Shown piece by piece: positions 1 to 8,769 of a stretch of 64,000 nt of DNA (positions are counted from its first letter, which is position 1; each line of letters opens with the position of its first letter). The stretch is from contig JBFLWP010000017.1 in the NCBI GenBank assembly GCA_040757595.1, positions 1 to 64,000 of the forward strand, written 5' to 3'. Under the pieces are notes generated by a model. That model was given only the letters and a program-made list of their open reading frames with translations, was not told where the DNA came from and made no database searches. Source of the DNA: Nitrospirota bacterium. Lineage in GTDB: Bacteria; Nitrospirota; Nitrospiria; Nitrospirales; Nitrospiraceae. The translations under genes and the position numbers were made by a program.

Positions 1-9
1 AGTAAAGAA

Positions 10-35
10 CCCTGCCCTTCCGGGCAGGGCTTTTT
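10..35 (+). terminator. Rho-independent terminator
   Basis: A perfect 8-bp stem (CCCTGCCC / GGGCAGGG) with a TTCC loop is followed by C and five T, the standard layout of an intrinsic terminator reading rightwards. It would end a gene left of the window. It also lies just beyond the end of the broken DarT-like gene on the other strand. Confidence 0.85.
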
Positions 36-61
36 AAACCAGGAGGACTCTCTCTCCTCCG

Positions 62-322
62 CTACGCTACGGGCTGCCATTCATCCCCGCTCTTCCGAGC
101 GGGGCATTCTTGGCAGGTTTCGTAAAGATTGGCATAGTCTTGCAGTGGTCGAGCGCCGGGAATCTGTTTGTTCCGCCGCTTGTCCTGAACCTCCTCCATG
201 GCCACAGATGTATGCGACACGCAAGCAGCCTGACGGTTAGACAAAATGCCATGCTCTAGAATCGATGACACATTTTCGATGGGCGTGATGTAGTGCAGTT
301 CAGCGATATCCGCCCGATTCAC
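62..322 (-). pseudogene. darT: DarT-like (DUF4433) ADP-ribosyltransferase, N-terminal remnant
   Basis: The 86 residues match the N-terminal part of DarT-type DNA ADP-ribosyltransferases: a HYITPIENVSSILEHGIL segment (as in 'YHITHIDNL..IL..G.L'), an E-V-Q-D-K-R-R motif and then P-L-Q-D-Y-A-N-L-Y, where the family continues 'YF.ARNPML'. In this frame the family motif is lost after LY, but the next frame reads F-T-K-P-A-K-N-A-P-L, a plausible continuation, so a frameshift near position 120 is likely. Both frames stop before position 62, and a terminator follows, so the roughly 120 C-terminal residues with the catalytic Glu are missing, as is any DarG antitoxin. The GTG start at 322 has a good GGAAGAGGA ribosome site. 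Family assignment is from motif recall; the frameshift is inference. Confidence 0.6.
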
Positions 323-453
323 TCCTCTTCCCTTTCTGCTTCCTGCTCTATGCGGTACTCGCTGCCCAGTTCATGACAGATTCACTTCAAATATGCACAC
401 TATTAGGCAGGCAGAATACTCGCTTTGCCCCACGGTGACAAGGCGCAAGCTAG

Positions 454-933
454 TCAGCGATCCGGCCGAAGCAGAAACAGATGGCCCGGCGTTTTGCCGC
501 GCTGGTCGCTGTTGCCGAAGCGGGGGATGGCGGGAAACCGTGCCGTGCAGAGCCGGGCGAGCCGGCGCTCCGTGAGCTTGTCTCCTTCGGAGAGGAAGGC
601 CGCCACTGGCTGCACGCGCGGATGGCTGGTCAGATGGTCGAGGTGCCAGCGCCGAGCTTTGTCGAGGCGCAGATGCCGAGCGAGCCGATGCCCCAAGGTT
701 GCGGAGCGGCCGCGGGCCGACCCGACATAGCCGTAGAGACCAGGCGCAAAGGACAGGCGCCCCAACGCTCCGACCCGGATCGTCTCTCCCGGGACTTTCA
801 GGACCAACAGGTAGACGCCCTGGGCGCCGGCCACCGGCTCAAGGGAGCTTACCCGCCTCAAACCCCAGGCTCGAAAGATCCTCGCTAAGGCGGGCGGCAT
901 CCTGCGGGCACTTCGCGCGTCCAGAGGAGGCAC
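454..933 (-). CDS. DUF123 GIY-YIG-related nuclease
   Basis: 159 residues with the features of the DUF123 family (a GIY-YIG relative found alone or fused to endonuclease III in archaea): GVYLLVLKV near residue 40, then F-A-P-G-L-Y-G-Y-V-G-S-A-R-G around 67-80, RHL..DKARRWHLD-L-T around 86-102 and a C-terminal G-H-L-F. The family's usual C-terminal Cys pair is not seen; the tail reads NSDQRGKTPGHLF. It is expected to act on DNA, but the substrate is unknown. It starts six bases after endonuclease V ends, so the two are probably one repair transcription unit. The start is GTG at 933; an ATG at 900 is an alternative. Confidence 0.8.
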   Translation of the reverse strand: MPPLDARSARRMPPALARIFRAWGLRRVSSLEPVAGAQGVYLLVLKVPGETIRVGALGRLSFAPGLYGYVGSARGRSATLGHRLARHLRLDKARRWHLDHLTSHPRVQPVAAFLSEGDKLTERRLARLCTARFPAIPRFGNSDQRGKTPGHLFLLRPDR

Positions 934-939
934 CGATAT

Positions 940-1620
940 TCACCACTGCTCCCGTTTCGCCCGTTCCGCCAGGATGTCCGCGAGGCGGGTCGGCTCGGGA
1001 ATCCGGTAGCCCTTGCCGCAGGCGAGGGCGATCTCGACGGCCCGGGCCAGGTTGATCCTGTGGCCGATCGAGACGAAGACGGGCCGCACCCGGTCTCTCG
1101 TGCGCAGCACGGACCCGATGACGCGCCCTTGACCATCATAGAGGGAGGAGGACGACCCGCGGGAGGCTCCCGGCTCGTCATAGGTGCCGAACAGGAGCGA
1201 CTTGGCGCAGCCGATGGTGGGCCGGTCCAGGAGGACGCCGAGGTGGCAGGCGATCCCCGCGGCCCGCGGGTGGGCGAGGCCCTGGCCGTCCACGAAGATC
1301 ACGTCCGGCTCGTGCTCGAGCTTGACAAAGGCCTTGAGCAAGGCGGGGGCTTCGCGGAAGGACAGGAGGCCCGGCACGTAGGGAAACCGCAGGCGGTCCG
1401 ACAGGGTGACGGTCTCCACCGGCTCCAGGCCGGGGAACGAGAGGACGACGAGGGCGACGTAGATCCGATCGGCGGCCTTGTCGAAGGCGCAGTCCGCGCC
1501 GGCCACCAGCTTCGGGGTCTTCACCGCCCCCTTTGGGATGACCCGGATGCGCAGCCGCTCCTGGATCTTGACGGCTTCACGGGGGGTGACCTCCCAGGAG
1601 TGGAACGGATGGACCTTCAT
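940..1620 (-). CDS. nfi: Endonuclease V
   Basis: 226 residues, the normal size for bacterial endonuclease V, which nicks DNA 3' to deoxyinosine (deaminated adenine). Family landmarks are VAGADCAFD near residue 42 (first metal-binding Asp), FPYVPGLLSFREAP near 84-97 (the conserved P-Y-x-P-G-x-L-x-F-R-E wedge motif), and VIFVDGQGLAHPRAAGIACH near 110-130 with the DGxGxxHPRxxGxAxH signature. The C-terminal VSIGHRINLARAVEIA is also typical. ATG at 1620. It lies between an RNase-like gene and a DUF123 nuclease on the same strand. Confidence 0.95.
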   Translation of the reverse strand: MKVHPFHSWEVTPREAVKIQERLRIRVIPKGAVKTPKLVAGADCAFDKAADRIYVALVVLSFPGLEPVETVTLSDRLRFPYVPGLLSFREAPALLKAFVKLEHEPDVIFVDGQGLAHPRAAGIACHLGVLLDRPTIGCAKSLLFGTYDEPGASRGSSSSLYDGQGRVIGSVLRTRDRVRPVFVSIGHRINLARAVEIALACGKGYRIPEPTRLADILAERAKREQW

Positions 1621-1644
1621 CGTCCGGCCGAATTCCGGCTACGA

Positions 1645-2136
1645 TCAGCCCTCGTGCCGCGACAGGCGCGCAAGCCGTCCCTGCACGTGGGTCCAGTGCG
1701 TGCCGGGCCAGTAGATGCGCCTGCAGCCGGGACACCGGACGAAGGTTCGGTGCTGGGCGGCGACAAAGGGGGGAACGCGGAGGGTCGCTTCCTCATGCGC
1801 GAGCGGCTCCAGCAGCCGGTTGCAGACGACGCAGCGGGGATCGGTCCGGTCGTCCAGGGCCAGCCTGATCTGCAGCTCCCGTTGGAGCTGCCGCAACTGG
1901 TCCCCCAGGTCGTCGCTGGCCAGGAGGGTATGCCGGCCGCGCAGGACCTTCCGCTTGACCAGGTAGCCATCGCGCGTTAGGAGCCAGCGGTCCTCCAGAA
2001 GGACGCGCTCAATCAGCGTATGATCCGGCAAGGCCCGCTCATAGGCCGTGTCGTATCCCAACATGCGGAGCCAGCGGGCAAGCCGGCCGAGCATGGCATC
2101 GGCCAGAAAGGCTCTCGGACGGGCATCAGTCCCCAT
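1645..2136 (-). CDS. Mut7-C RNase domain protein
   Basis: 163 residues. The N-terminal half (FLADAMLGRLARWLRMLGYD, then LLTRDGYL) is the PIN-fold part of Mut7-C proteins, with Asp residues at the metal site. The C-terminal half is the family zinc ribbon, with C-V-V-C-N-R-L-L-E followed by F-V-R-C-P-G-C-R-R-I-Y-W-P-G-T-H-W. Stand-alone bacterial members are predicted RNases with unknown targets. It is upstream of and co-directional with endonuclease V. Confidence 0.85.
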   Translation of the reverse strand: MGTDARPRAFLADAMLGRLARWLRMLGYDTAYERALPDHTLIERVLLEDRWLLTRDGYLVKRKVLRGRHTLLASDDLGDQLRQLQRELQIRLALDDRTDPRCVVCNRLLEPLAHEEATLRVPPFVAAQHRTFVRCPGCRRIYWPGTHWTHVQGRLARLSRHEG

Positions 2137-2157
2137 TCACGCCGTGTGACGACCGCC

Positions 2158-2700
2158 CTATTCCCCCCGCTCCCAGACCACCCGCACCAGCTTGTCCCCA
2201 TGAGCCCAATGGTAGCGGGCTTTCCCGCGATAGGCCCGCTCCAATTCACGTCCCAACCGTTGCGCCAGTTTGACGTTGGTCGTGGTGACCTGCCACTCGC
2301 CCCGGTCCTGCTCGATCCCCATGATCCGCTCGAGCGGGTTGACGCCCTTCGCCCGGGTTTCTTCCTTGCGCAGCAGGCCGATGACGTCGTCCCGATGCGC
2401 GGCGAGCCCGGCCCAGCGCAGGGTCAGAATCCCCTCGGGATAACGGTCCCGAATCTTCTGACAGGCCGGGCAGGTGGTGAGCTTGACCTCCTTCCGGCGA
2501 GACAGCTCCGCGAAGCGGGCTTCGTCGAAGTGCCACCGCTTCTTCTCGAAGATGGCGTGGCATCCCTGACAGGCAGTGAAGCCGGTCTTCGGGCTCCGGA
2601 CCGTGTACGGGTCCGCCTGCCTCGGGTTGATCCGTCGAGGGCTCGAAGGCAATCGCGGTTGCTTCCGGCCCGCTCCATGTTTCGCACGCTTCATCGTCAT
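2158..2700 (-). CDS. BCAM0308-type zinc-ribbon protein
   Basis: 180 residues of a conserved, functionally unknown family. It begins with a basic tail (MTMKRAKHGAGRK), followed by the P-Y segment, a C-Q-G-C-H pair near residue 44 and a C-P-A-C pair near residue 78, which together look like a zinc site. The C-terminal half (N-P-L-E-R-I, then V-T-T-T-N-V-K-L-A-Q-R-L-G) resembles a small alpha/beta domain. The ATG at 2700 is fixed by an AAGGAGG site eight bases upstream, although the open frame extends further. A possible -24/-12 promoter lies about 40 bases upstream. Family name is from recall; function unknown. Confidence 0.75.
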   Translation of the reverse strand: MTMKRAKHGAGRKQPRLPSSPRRINPRQADPYTVRSPKTGFTACQGCHAIFEKKRWHFDEARFAELSRRKEVKLTTCPACQKIRDRYPEGILTLRWAGLAAHRDDVIGLLRKEETRAKGVNPLERIMGIEQDRGEWQVTTTNVKLAQRLGRELERAYRGKARYHWAHGDKLVRVVWERGE

Positions 2701-2738
2701 GAGGCTTCCTCCTTGTTCAATCCCCGCTCTTTTCGTAC

Positions 2739-2753
2739 GCAAGGGGAATACCA
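2739..2753 (-). promoter_or_regulatory. Weak sigma-54 type promoter candidate
   Basis: On the minus strand this reads TGGTAT-TCCCC-TTGC, with GG and GC at the correct spacing but two departures from TGGCAC. Predicted transcription would start about 28 bases before the ATG at 2700. It is the weakest sequence match kept as a feature; it is listed because stronger copies occur before other genes here. Confidence 0.35.
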
Positions 2754-2933
2754 GGCGGTCCTCAGAGGACCGGCGGGCCTTCACGAGCCGATTCGAGCGG
2801 TTAGGAGAAGCGCCAAATTCAGCGGGCGCCTCAAGCCCGGCGTAGCGGTCCGATATTACCCCAGCCGAGCGATCAAGACCGTCGCAAAATTCCTCATCGA
2901 GGTGCGGCCGGCGACGGGCTCGACCCTCCTTCC

Positions 2934-3959
2934 TCACGAGATGGCGAGCACCCCGGCCCCCTTCACCGTCCCGGCCTTGAGCTGCTGGAGCGCCTTGTTG
3001 GCCTCCTCCAGCCGGAACCGTTGCGTGTGGGGACGGATCGGGATGGCCGCCGCCTCCCGCAGGAGGTCCAGCCCGTCCTGCCTCGTGTTGGCGGTCACGC
3101 TTCTGACCACCCGCTCGCCGAACAGCTCCCGGTCGTAGTCGATCGCCGGGATTTTGGTCATGTGGATACCGGCGCAGGCGACCGTGCCGCCCTTCTCCAG
3201 AGCCCGCAAGGCCGGCGGAACCAGCTCGCCGGCCGGGGCGAAGATGATGGCTCCGTGCAGTTTCTCCGGCGGAGGCTCCGCTGCGCCGCCCACCCAGACC
3301 GCGCCCAGCTCCCGGGCCAGCGCCCGGTGCTCCTCGCGCAGCGAACACACGTAGACCGGGCAGCCCCAGTGCCGGGCCACCTGGATCGTGATGTGCGCCG
3401 AGGCCCCGAATCCATAGAGCCCCAGCCGCTGTCCCGGCCGGACACCGCTGAGCCGGAGCGCCCGGTAGCCGATGATGCCGGCGCAGAGGAGCGGCGCGGC
3501 CTCCTCGTCCGCGAAGGCGGCCGGGATCGGATAGGCGAAGGCAGCAGGCACGATCGCATACTCTGCATAGCCTCCGTCCTCGTGATAGCCGGTGAAGCGC
3601 GCCCGCTCGCAGAGGTTCTCCCGGCCGGTCCGGCAGAAATCGCAAACGCCGCACGTCTGCCGCAGCCAGGCGATGCCGACCCGGTCCCCCTCCTTGATCC
3701 CCCGGACCTCCCGCCCCACCCGCTCCGCGAGGCCCACGACCTCGTGGCCCGGCACGACCGGCCGTTTGGCTTCGGGCAGCTCCCCCTCCACGACGTGGAG
3801 GTCGGTCCGGCAGACCCCGCAGACCGTCACCCGCACCAGCACCTCGCCGGGACCCGGCTCCGGCCGAGGCAGCTCCTTGAGCGCCAGCGGGCTCGTCGCC
3901 ACATCAGCGCTTCGCTCCAGCAGCATGGCATTCATCATGGACGAGGCCGATCGCGTCAT
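2934..3959 (-). CDS. Zinc-dependent alcohol dehydrogenase (AdhP-like)
   Basis: 341 residues of the medium-chain dehydrogenase family. The catalytic zinc motif [10 protein letters not shown] is at about residues 46-55, G-H-E at about 71-73, and the structural zinc loop C-G-V-C-D-F-C-x7-C at about 109-123. The dinucleotide fold follows ([10 protein letters not shown] near 184). It would interconvert a primary alcohol and aldehyde with NAD(P)H; the substrate is not determined. It begins nine bases after the P-type ATPase gene stops. No clear ribosome site precedes the ATG at 3959, so the start could be one of the internal Met residues in [13 protein letters not shown]. Confidence 0.9.
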   Translation of the reverse strand: MTRSASSMMNAMLLERSADVATSPLALKELPRPEPGPGEVLVRVTVCGVCRTDLHVVEGELPEAKRPVVPGHEVVGLAERVGREVRGIKEGDRVGIAWLRQTCGVCDFCRTGRENLCERARFTGYHEDGGYAEYAIVPAAFAYPIPAAFADEEAAPLLCAGIIGYRALRLSGVRPGQRLGLYGFGASAHITIQVARHWGCPVYVCSLREEHRALARELGAVWVGGAAEPPPEKLHGAIIFAPAGELVPPALRALEKGGTVACAGIHMTKIPAIDYDRELFGERVVRSVTANTRQDGLDLLREAAAIPIRPHTQRFRLEEANKALQQLKAGTVKGAGVLAIS

Positions 3960-3968
3960 GGCAGGTCG

Positions 3969-6773
3969 TCAACGCCGCAGGGCGTTCGCGGTCCATTTTC
4001 GCACGAGGACCTTGCGAATTTCCTCGGCAAGCAACAGACAGGCCGATCCCAGCATCAGCGGAGGCCAGACCCAGGCCGGCAGCGGCCCGGTGCCGAAGAT
4101 CGCGTTCCCGATCGGGGTGTACACGATGAGGGCGAGCAAGGCCAGTTCGACTGCGATGCCCCACAGGATGAACGGATTGCTCAACAGCCCCAGGCCGAAG
4201 ACTGAACCCCGTTCGGACCGGCAGGCGAAGACGTTGGCCACCTGCGCGATCACGATCGCCGCCAGGGTCACGGTCGTGGCCTGCCGGTAGAGCGGATCGG
4301 TCCAGGCCAGCGGCGCGCCCCAGGTCCACCCCTGCGCCAGCAGGAACCAGAAGAAGGCGGCCATCGCGATCACGGCCTCGATGAGTCCGAGGAACGCGTA
4401 GGCGCGGAGGAGGAGCGGGAGACTCAGGAGCCGCTCCGTCCTGGGCCGCGGCGGGGCTTCCATGATGCCGGCGTGGGGCTTTTCGGCGCCGAGTGCGAGG
4501 GCCGGGACCATGTCGGTGCCCAGGTCCACCGCGAGGATCTGCGGGACGGTCAGCGGCAAGGGGATCGCGAAGATTCCGTACCCCAGGTACGGCACGATCT
4601 CCGGCACGTTGCTGGCCAGCACGTAGGTGACGAACTTCCGGATGTTCGCGTAGACCGCCCGGCCCTCTTCGATCGCGTCCACGATCGAGGCGAAGTTGTC
4701 GTTGAGCAGGACCATGTCGGCGGATTCCTTCGCGACGTCGGTTCCCGCCACCCCCATCGCGATCCCGATGTCCGCCTTCTTCAGCGCAGGGGCGTCGTTC
4801 ACCCCGTCCCCGGTCGCCGCCACCACCTCGCCCATTTCCTTCAGCGCCGTCACGATCCGCATTTTGTGCCGCGGCGCCATACGGGCGAACACCGGCTCGT
4901 GCCCCGCCGCCTTGGAGTCCGCCAGCAGCCGGTCGAGGGCCGCATCGCCGAGCCGGTCCAACTCGACGCCCTCGATCACCCTGCCCTCGGCCCCGGAACG
5001 GACGAGGCCGATCAGGCGCGCGACCGCCAGCGCGGTCAGCGGATGGTCGCCCGTGATCATGATGACGCGGATGCCGGCCCGTTGACAGCGCGCCACCGCG
5101 TCCGGCACCTCCCGGTGCGGCGGGTCCATCAAGGCGACCAGTCCCAGGAACGTGAGGTCCCGTTCCACGGTCTCCGAGCTCAGGTGCTCGGCGATCCCGG
5201 CTTCGATGTCCCGCGTGGCCACAGCCAGCACCCGGTAGGCCTGGTGGGCAAACGAGCGACTCCGCGCCAGAATCGTCTCGCGCTCTTCCACGGCCATGGG
5301 CGGCGTCTTCCCGTGCACCTGGGTCCGGCTGCAGAGCGGCAGCAGAACCTCCGGGGCCCCCTTCACGAAGGCGACCAACCGCCCTTCGACCCAATGGATC
5401 GTGGTCATCCGTTTGCGGTCCGCATCGAAGGGCAACTCGCCCATCCGTCGAAAGCGGTCCGTGAAACAACTCTCGCCGAGGCCGTGCAACGGCCCGTAGT
5501 GCTGCGCGAACTCGACCAGCGCCACTTCGGTCGGGTCCCCCGTCACGGACACCCGCACGCCGCCGCGCCGACCGCGCTTCACGTTGTTGCAGAGGGCGAC
5601 GGCTCGGAACAGGGAACCCCAGTGGCGGAAATCGGGCGCCGGGCCCGGCTCTCCCTCCGCCTGCCTGACCAACCGGCCGTCCCGGACCGCGATCTCGTTT
5701 CCATCCACGTAGAGCCGCTCGACCCGCATGCGGTTCTCGGTCAGGGTCCCGGTCTTGTCGGTGCAGATCACCGTGGCGCAGCCGAGCGTCTCGACGGACG
5801 TCAACTGCTTGATGAGCGCCTTCCGGCGGGCCATCCGCTGGCTCCCCATCGCCAGCGCGAGCGTGACCGTCGGCAGCAGCCCCTCCGGCACGTTGGCGAC
5901 GATGATGCCGATCCCGAAGACGGAGCTGACCCACAGCCCCATGCCCATCCAGAGCCCGATGGCGAAGAACAGCGCCCCCATGCCGGTCGCCAGCAGGGCG
6001 ACGACGTGCGTGACCCGCACGATCTCCTTCTGCAGCGGGCTCAGGCCGGCCGACACCGTCGTCGCGAGGCGGGCGATCTTGCCGAACTCGCTGTTCGCGC
6101 CCGTGGCGAACACGACCGCGCGGCCGCGTCCGGAGAGGATCGTGGTCCCTGCAAAGACCAGGTTCGGCGCGTCGAGCGGGTTGCCCGCCCCCGCCGGCTC
6201 GGCGGTCCGCCGCTTGGGCTTGGCCTCCCCGGTCAGCGAGGAGTTGTCCACCCGCATGGCGACGACCTCCACCAAACGCGCGTCGGCCGGCACCTGCTCC
6301 CCCTCCTCGAGCAGCAGCAGATCCCCGGGGACGAGGGCATGGCGCGCAATCTGCTCCGGCTGTCCGGACCGGAGCACCCAGGCGGTCGCGGGAAGCAGCC
6401 GGTGGAGGGCCTGCACGGCCCGTTCGGCCTTGTACTCCTGGACGAAGGTGAAGAGGGCGTTGATCAGGATCACGCCGAGGATCGCCCAGCCCAGCGTGGC
6501 CATGCCCTGACCCGGCTGAAAGCCTTCGGCCAGGAAGGACAGCCCGGCGGCGAGCCAGAGGAGGATGGCGAGAAAATGCGTGAACTGCCGAAGAAACCGG
6601 CGGGGGAGCGACGGGCCTTTGATTTCCTGAAGGCTGTTCGGCCCGACTTGGGCCAGACGCCGGGCCGCCTCCTCCTGGGAGAGCCCGGTCGGGCCAGTCT
6701 GGAGGGCCTTCAGCGCTTCCTCGGGAGACAAACCGGAGAGGTCCATCGTGAACCAGCCGGACGAGAGCACCAC
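3969..6773 (-). CDS. Cation-transporting P-type ATPase, P2C (Na+/K+)-like
   Basis: About 930 residues with a complete P-type architecture: an N-terminal cation-ATPase segment (L-S-x-E-E-A-x-x-R), the TGE actuator motif (LTGEAKP), the phosphorylation site [11 protein letters not shown], and [21 protein letters not shown]-like hinge sequence, plus about ten membrane segments. [19 protein letters not shown] followed by M-A-R-R-x-A-L-I-K-x-L-x-S-V-E-T-L-G is closer to animal Na,K-ATPases than to SERCA or Mg pumps. [15 protein letters not shown] in the C-terminal region supports P2C. There is no beta subunit nearby. Ion specificity is inference. The start is GTG 6773 or ATG 6746; neither has a strong ribosome site. 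Confidence 0.9.
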   Translation of the reverse strand: MVLSSGWFTMDLSGLSPEEALKALQTGPTGLSQEEAARRLAQVGPNSLQEIKGPSLPRRFLRQFTHFLAILLWLAAGLSFLAEGFQPGQGMATLGWAILGVILINALFTFVQEYKAERAVQALHRLLPATAWVLRSGQPEQIARHALVPGDLLLLEEGEQVPADARLVEVVAMRVDNSSLTGEAKPKRRTAEPAGAGNPLDAPNLVFAGTTILSGRGRAVVFATGANSEFGKIARLATTVSAGLSPLQKEIVRVTHVVALLATGMGALFFAIGLWMGMGLWVSSVFGIGIIVANVPEGLLPTVTLALAMGSQRMARRKALIKQLTSVETLGCATVICTDKTGTLTENRMRVERLYVDGNEIAVRDGRLVRQAEGEPGPAPDFRHWGSLFRAVALCNNVKRGRRGGVRVSVTGDPTEVALVEFAQHYGPLHGLGESCFTDRFRRMGELPFDADRKRMTTIHWVEGRLVAFVKGAPEVLLPLCSRTQVHGKTPPMAVEERETILARSRSFAHQAYRVLAVATRDIEAGIAEHLSSETVERDLTFLGLVALMDPPHREVPDAVARCQRAGIRVIMITGDHPLTALAVARLIGLVRSGAEGRVIEGVELDRLGDAALDRLLADSKAAGHEPVFARMAPRHKMRIVTALKEMGEVVAATGDGVNDAPALKKADIGIAMGVAGTDVAKESADMVLLNDNFASIVDAIEEGRAVYANIRKFVTYVLASNVPEIVPYLGYGIFAIPLPLTVPQILAVDLGTDMVPALALGAEKPHAGIMEAPPRPRTERLLSLPLLLRAYAFLGLIEAVIAMAAFFWFLLAQGWTWGAPLAWTDPLYRQATTVTLAAIVIAQVANVFACRSERGSVFGLGLLSNPFILWGIAVELALLALIVYTPIGNAIFGTGPLPAWVWPPLMLGSACLLLAEEIRKVLVRKWTANALRR

Positions 6774-6842
6774 GGCTTCACGGTCGGGTCAAGCCGAGCG
6801 GACCGCGCCGGGCTTCCGGCGAAACGGCAAGGAGAAGCGGAC

Positions 6843-7166
6843 CTATTTCTTCGCGGCCGCCCGCCTCTCTGAGACCTTCGCCTGCTGCTGGGCGAGCGTC
6901 ACGGCCGTGTATTCGATCGCCTCCTTGACGTTCTGCTTGGCCTTCGGCCAGAGGTTCTCCTGAATGCGCGGATCCGTCAGGATGACGTCCACCGCCGAGT
7001 TCACGAGGGTATCGGAGCCGAACTCCATCGCTTTCTTGAGCTCCACGCGGAGTATGTTTGCGATGATGCCGGCGCTCAGCACCAGCGCGGCCGAAAACAC
7101 GATCGCCCAAGGAATCGCCCGCACGAACCCTTCGAGGAAGATCCGCCCCAAGCTCTTCTCGCCCAT
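6843..7166 (-). CDS. Small membrane protein, tandem copy 2
   Basis: 107 residues. It begins MGEKSLGRIFLEGFVRAIPW, then one hydrophobic segment (about residues 20-40), an amphipathic helix (L-x-K-A-M-E-F-G) and a K-Q-N-V-K-E-A-I-E-Y segment before a basic tail. It is a clear paralogue of the gene at 7313-7636: the two share the first 20 residues almost exactly, the length, and the upstream ribosome-site region. It lies between the oxidoreductase genes and the cation pump. I do not recognise the family; an anchor or regulator of a neighbouring membrane enzyme is possible but unsupported. Confidence 0.75.
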   Translation of the reverse strand: MGEKSLGRIFLEGFVRAIPWAIVFSAALVLSAGIIANILRVELKKAMEFGSDTLVNSAVDVILTDPRIQENLWPKAKQNVKEAIEYTAVTLAQQQAKVSERRAAAKK

Positions 7167-7312
7167 GATCCACCTCCCCGGCTAAGTGTTCTCCTGAGGC
7201 CCCCTGACCGGCCACAGAGGTAGCACGTTCGGCGGGAGATGTCCAACCGGCCGGGCTGTTATTCCCCCTTCAAGGCCGGCTTGCGCTTCCCCAGGAACGC
7301 ACGGATGCCTCG

Positions 7313-7636
7313 CTACCTCTTCGCCCCCGCTTTCACGCCGGTCCCCGCTCCCGGCTGCCGGTTGAGCGCGCCGGCTGCGAACTCGATGGCCTCCTTTGCG
7401 TTCTGTTTGATCTTGGGCAGGAGTTGCTCGTTAAACGCCCGGTCGTGGAGGGCTTCCTGAATGGCGAAATGGAACGTGGCATGAGCCCCGTACTCCATCG
7501 CTTCCTTCACCTCCTGCCGGAGCATGTTCATGGCCGAGTTGACGACGAACAGCGACGCCAGCGTGAACATGACCGTCCACGGAATCGCCCGCACGAATCC
7601 CTCGACGAATATCTGGCCCAAGCTCTTCTCACCCAT
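7313..7636 (-). CDS. Small membrane protein, tandem copy 1
   Basis: 107 residues, a paralogue of 6843-7166. The N-terminus MGEKSLGQIFVEGFVRAIPW is nearly identical. A hydrophobic segment follows (V-M-F-T-L-A-S-L-F-V-V), then L-R-Q-E-V-K-E-A-M-E-Y-G and K-I-K-Q-N-A-K-E-A-I-E-F-A. Divergence is concentrated in the hydrophobic segment and the C-terminal tail. The short sequences before both ATGs are also alike, so a segment with its translation signals was duplicated. It starts 38 bases after the oxidoreductase beta subunit ends. Function unknown. Confidence 0.75.
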   Translation of the reverse strand: MGEKSLGQIFVEGFVRAIPWTVMFTLASLFVVNSAMNMLRQEVKEAMEYGAHATFHFAIQEALHDRAFNEQLLPKIKQNAKEAIEFAAGALNRQPGAGTGVKAGAKR

Positions 7637-7674
7637 GACGCACCTTCTTGGCTAAAGAGTTCACTGCGCCCCCC

Positions 7675-8619
7675 TCACCGCGGGGGTTCTGCTCTCACCC
7701 GACTCCAATAGGCGTCCACTCGATCCTGGATGTGCCTGATCGCCGCCTCCTGCCTAGTCGGCTCGAAGAGATGCCGGAAACGCTCCTGCAGCCTGAGATA
7801 GTCTTCAACCGGACGGCGTTTGGGAACGTAGGTGTGCGTGACCTCGCCCTGCACCGCCTCCTTGAGCGGCCAAAGCCCGGTCTCGACCGCCAACCTGGCC
7901 ACCTCGGGCGTCTGGAACGGATCGAACCCCCAGCCGGTCGGGCAGGGGGAGAGGGCCAGGAGCAGCTTGGGCCCGGCGATGCGCGAAGCCCGCGCCAGCT
8001 TTTCCGCCAGGTCGAGCGGGTAGCGGGCCGACAGGGTTGCGATGTAGGGCGGCCGATGGGCGCGCCAGATCTCGAAGATGTCCTTCTTCTCCCGGACGGT
8101 TCCCGCCGGATGCTGGAGGCTGCAGGGCGACGTGGTGGTGCGGGCCCCGTAGGGAGTGGCCGAGGAGAGCTGCACGCCGGTGTTGGCGTAGGCCTCGTTG
8201 TCGTAGCAGAAGTAGTAGAAGTCCAGATTGCGGCCGATCGCCGCCGACGTGGCCGAGAGCGCCATCTCGTAGGTAGTGCCGTCGCCGGCCAGGACGACGA
8301 CCTTCAGGTCTTCCTCCTTCGGCAGCCGCCGCTTGGCGATTAGGACGTCCAGGGCGTCGCGGATTCCCTGGGCCCCGGCCGGCGCCGAGCCCATCGTCGT
8401 GTAGAGCCAGGACCCGTGAAACGGGGTGAACGGGTAGACCGCGAGCAGCGTGAAGCAGCCGGCCGCATTGACGAACACGACTTTCTCCCCGAGCACCTTG
8501 GCCGCCAGACGCAGGGTCTCCAGTCCGCCGCAGCCGGCGCAGAGCGACGTGCCGGGCAGGACCTGCTCTTCGAGGGGCAGTTGCTTGATCTTGCTGTACG
8601 TCTCGTGCGGCCAGGTCAT
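7675..8619 (-). CDS. porB: Pyruvate:ferredoxin oxidoreductase, beta subunit
   Basis: 314 residues, the thiamine-diphosphate-binding subunit that decarboxylates pyruvate. The N-terminal L-C-A-G-C-G motif contributes to the [4Fe-4S] site. The TPP motif runs from G-D-G-T-T-Y to D-N-E-A-Y-A-N-T-G at about residues 128-160, and a C-S-L-Q-H-P-A segment follows. The open frame extends to 8640, but ATG 8619 (MTWPHETYSK) has GGAG nine bases upstream and is preferred. Third gene of the gamma-delta, alpha, beta order. The substrate could be another 2-oxoacid; pyruvate is the best guess from overall similarity. Confidence 0.9.
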   Translation of the reverse strand: MTWPHETYSKIKQLPLEEQVLPGTSLCAGCGGLETLRLAAKVLGEKVVFVNAAGCFTLLAVYPFTPFHGSWLYTTMGSAPAGAQGIRDALDVLIAKRRLPKEEDLKVVVLAGDGTTYEMALSATSAAIGRNLDFYYFCYDNEAYANTGVQLSSATPYGARTTTSPCSLQHPAGTVREKKDIFEIWRAHRPPYIATLSARYPLDLAEKLARASRIAGPKLLLALSPCPTGWGFDPFQTPEVARLAVETGLWPLKEAVQGEVTHTYVPKRRPVEDYLRLQERFRHLFEPTRQEAAIRHIQDRVDAYWSRVRAEPPR

Positions 8620-8666
8620 GGTCTGCTCCGAAGCTATCAACTCTCCGCCATCAGCCCTTCGTGACT

Positions 8667-8750
8667 CGACGCGGAGATGGGGCGAAGGGGGGACGCGGGG
8701 ATCTTTTCGTTTCGCCCCGTCGCCCTGTTTCCGTGTCGCCGCGTCGCTCG
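8667..8750. repeat. Heptad-type inverted repeat, family H (GACGCGG/GGGGCGA)
   Basis: The left arm is built of CGACGCGGAGA, TGGGGCGAAGG and GGACGCGGGG units. The right arm carries the complementary units (TTCGCCCCGTCGCC, GTGTCGCCGCGTCG). The arms can pair imperfectly. It fills the gap between the alpha and beta oxidoreductase genes. The same family recurs near 18.7, 38.8, 43.3, 46.3 and 57.0 kb and inside three kinase genes. Confidence 0.75.
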
Positions 8751-8769
8751 CACGAGAACGACTGACGGC

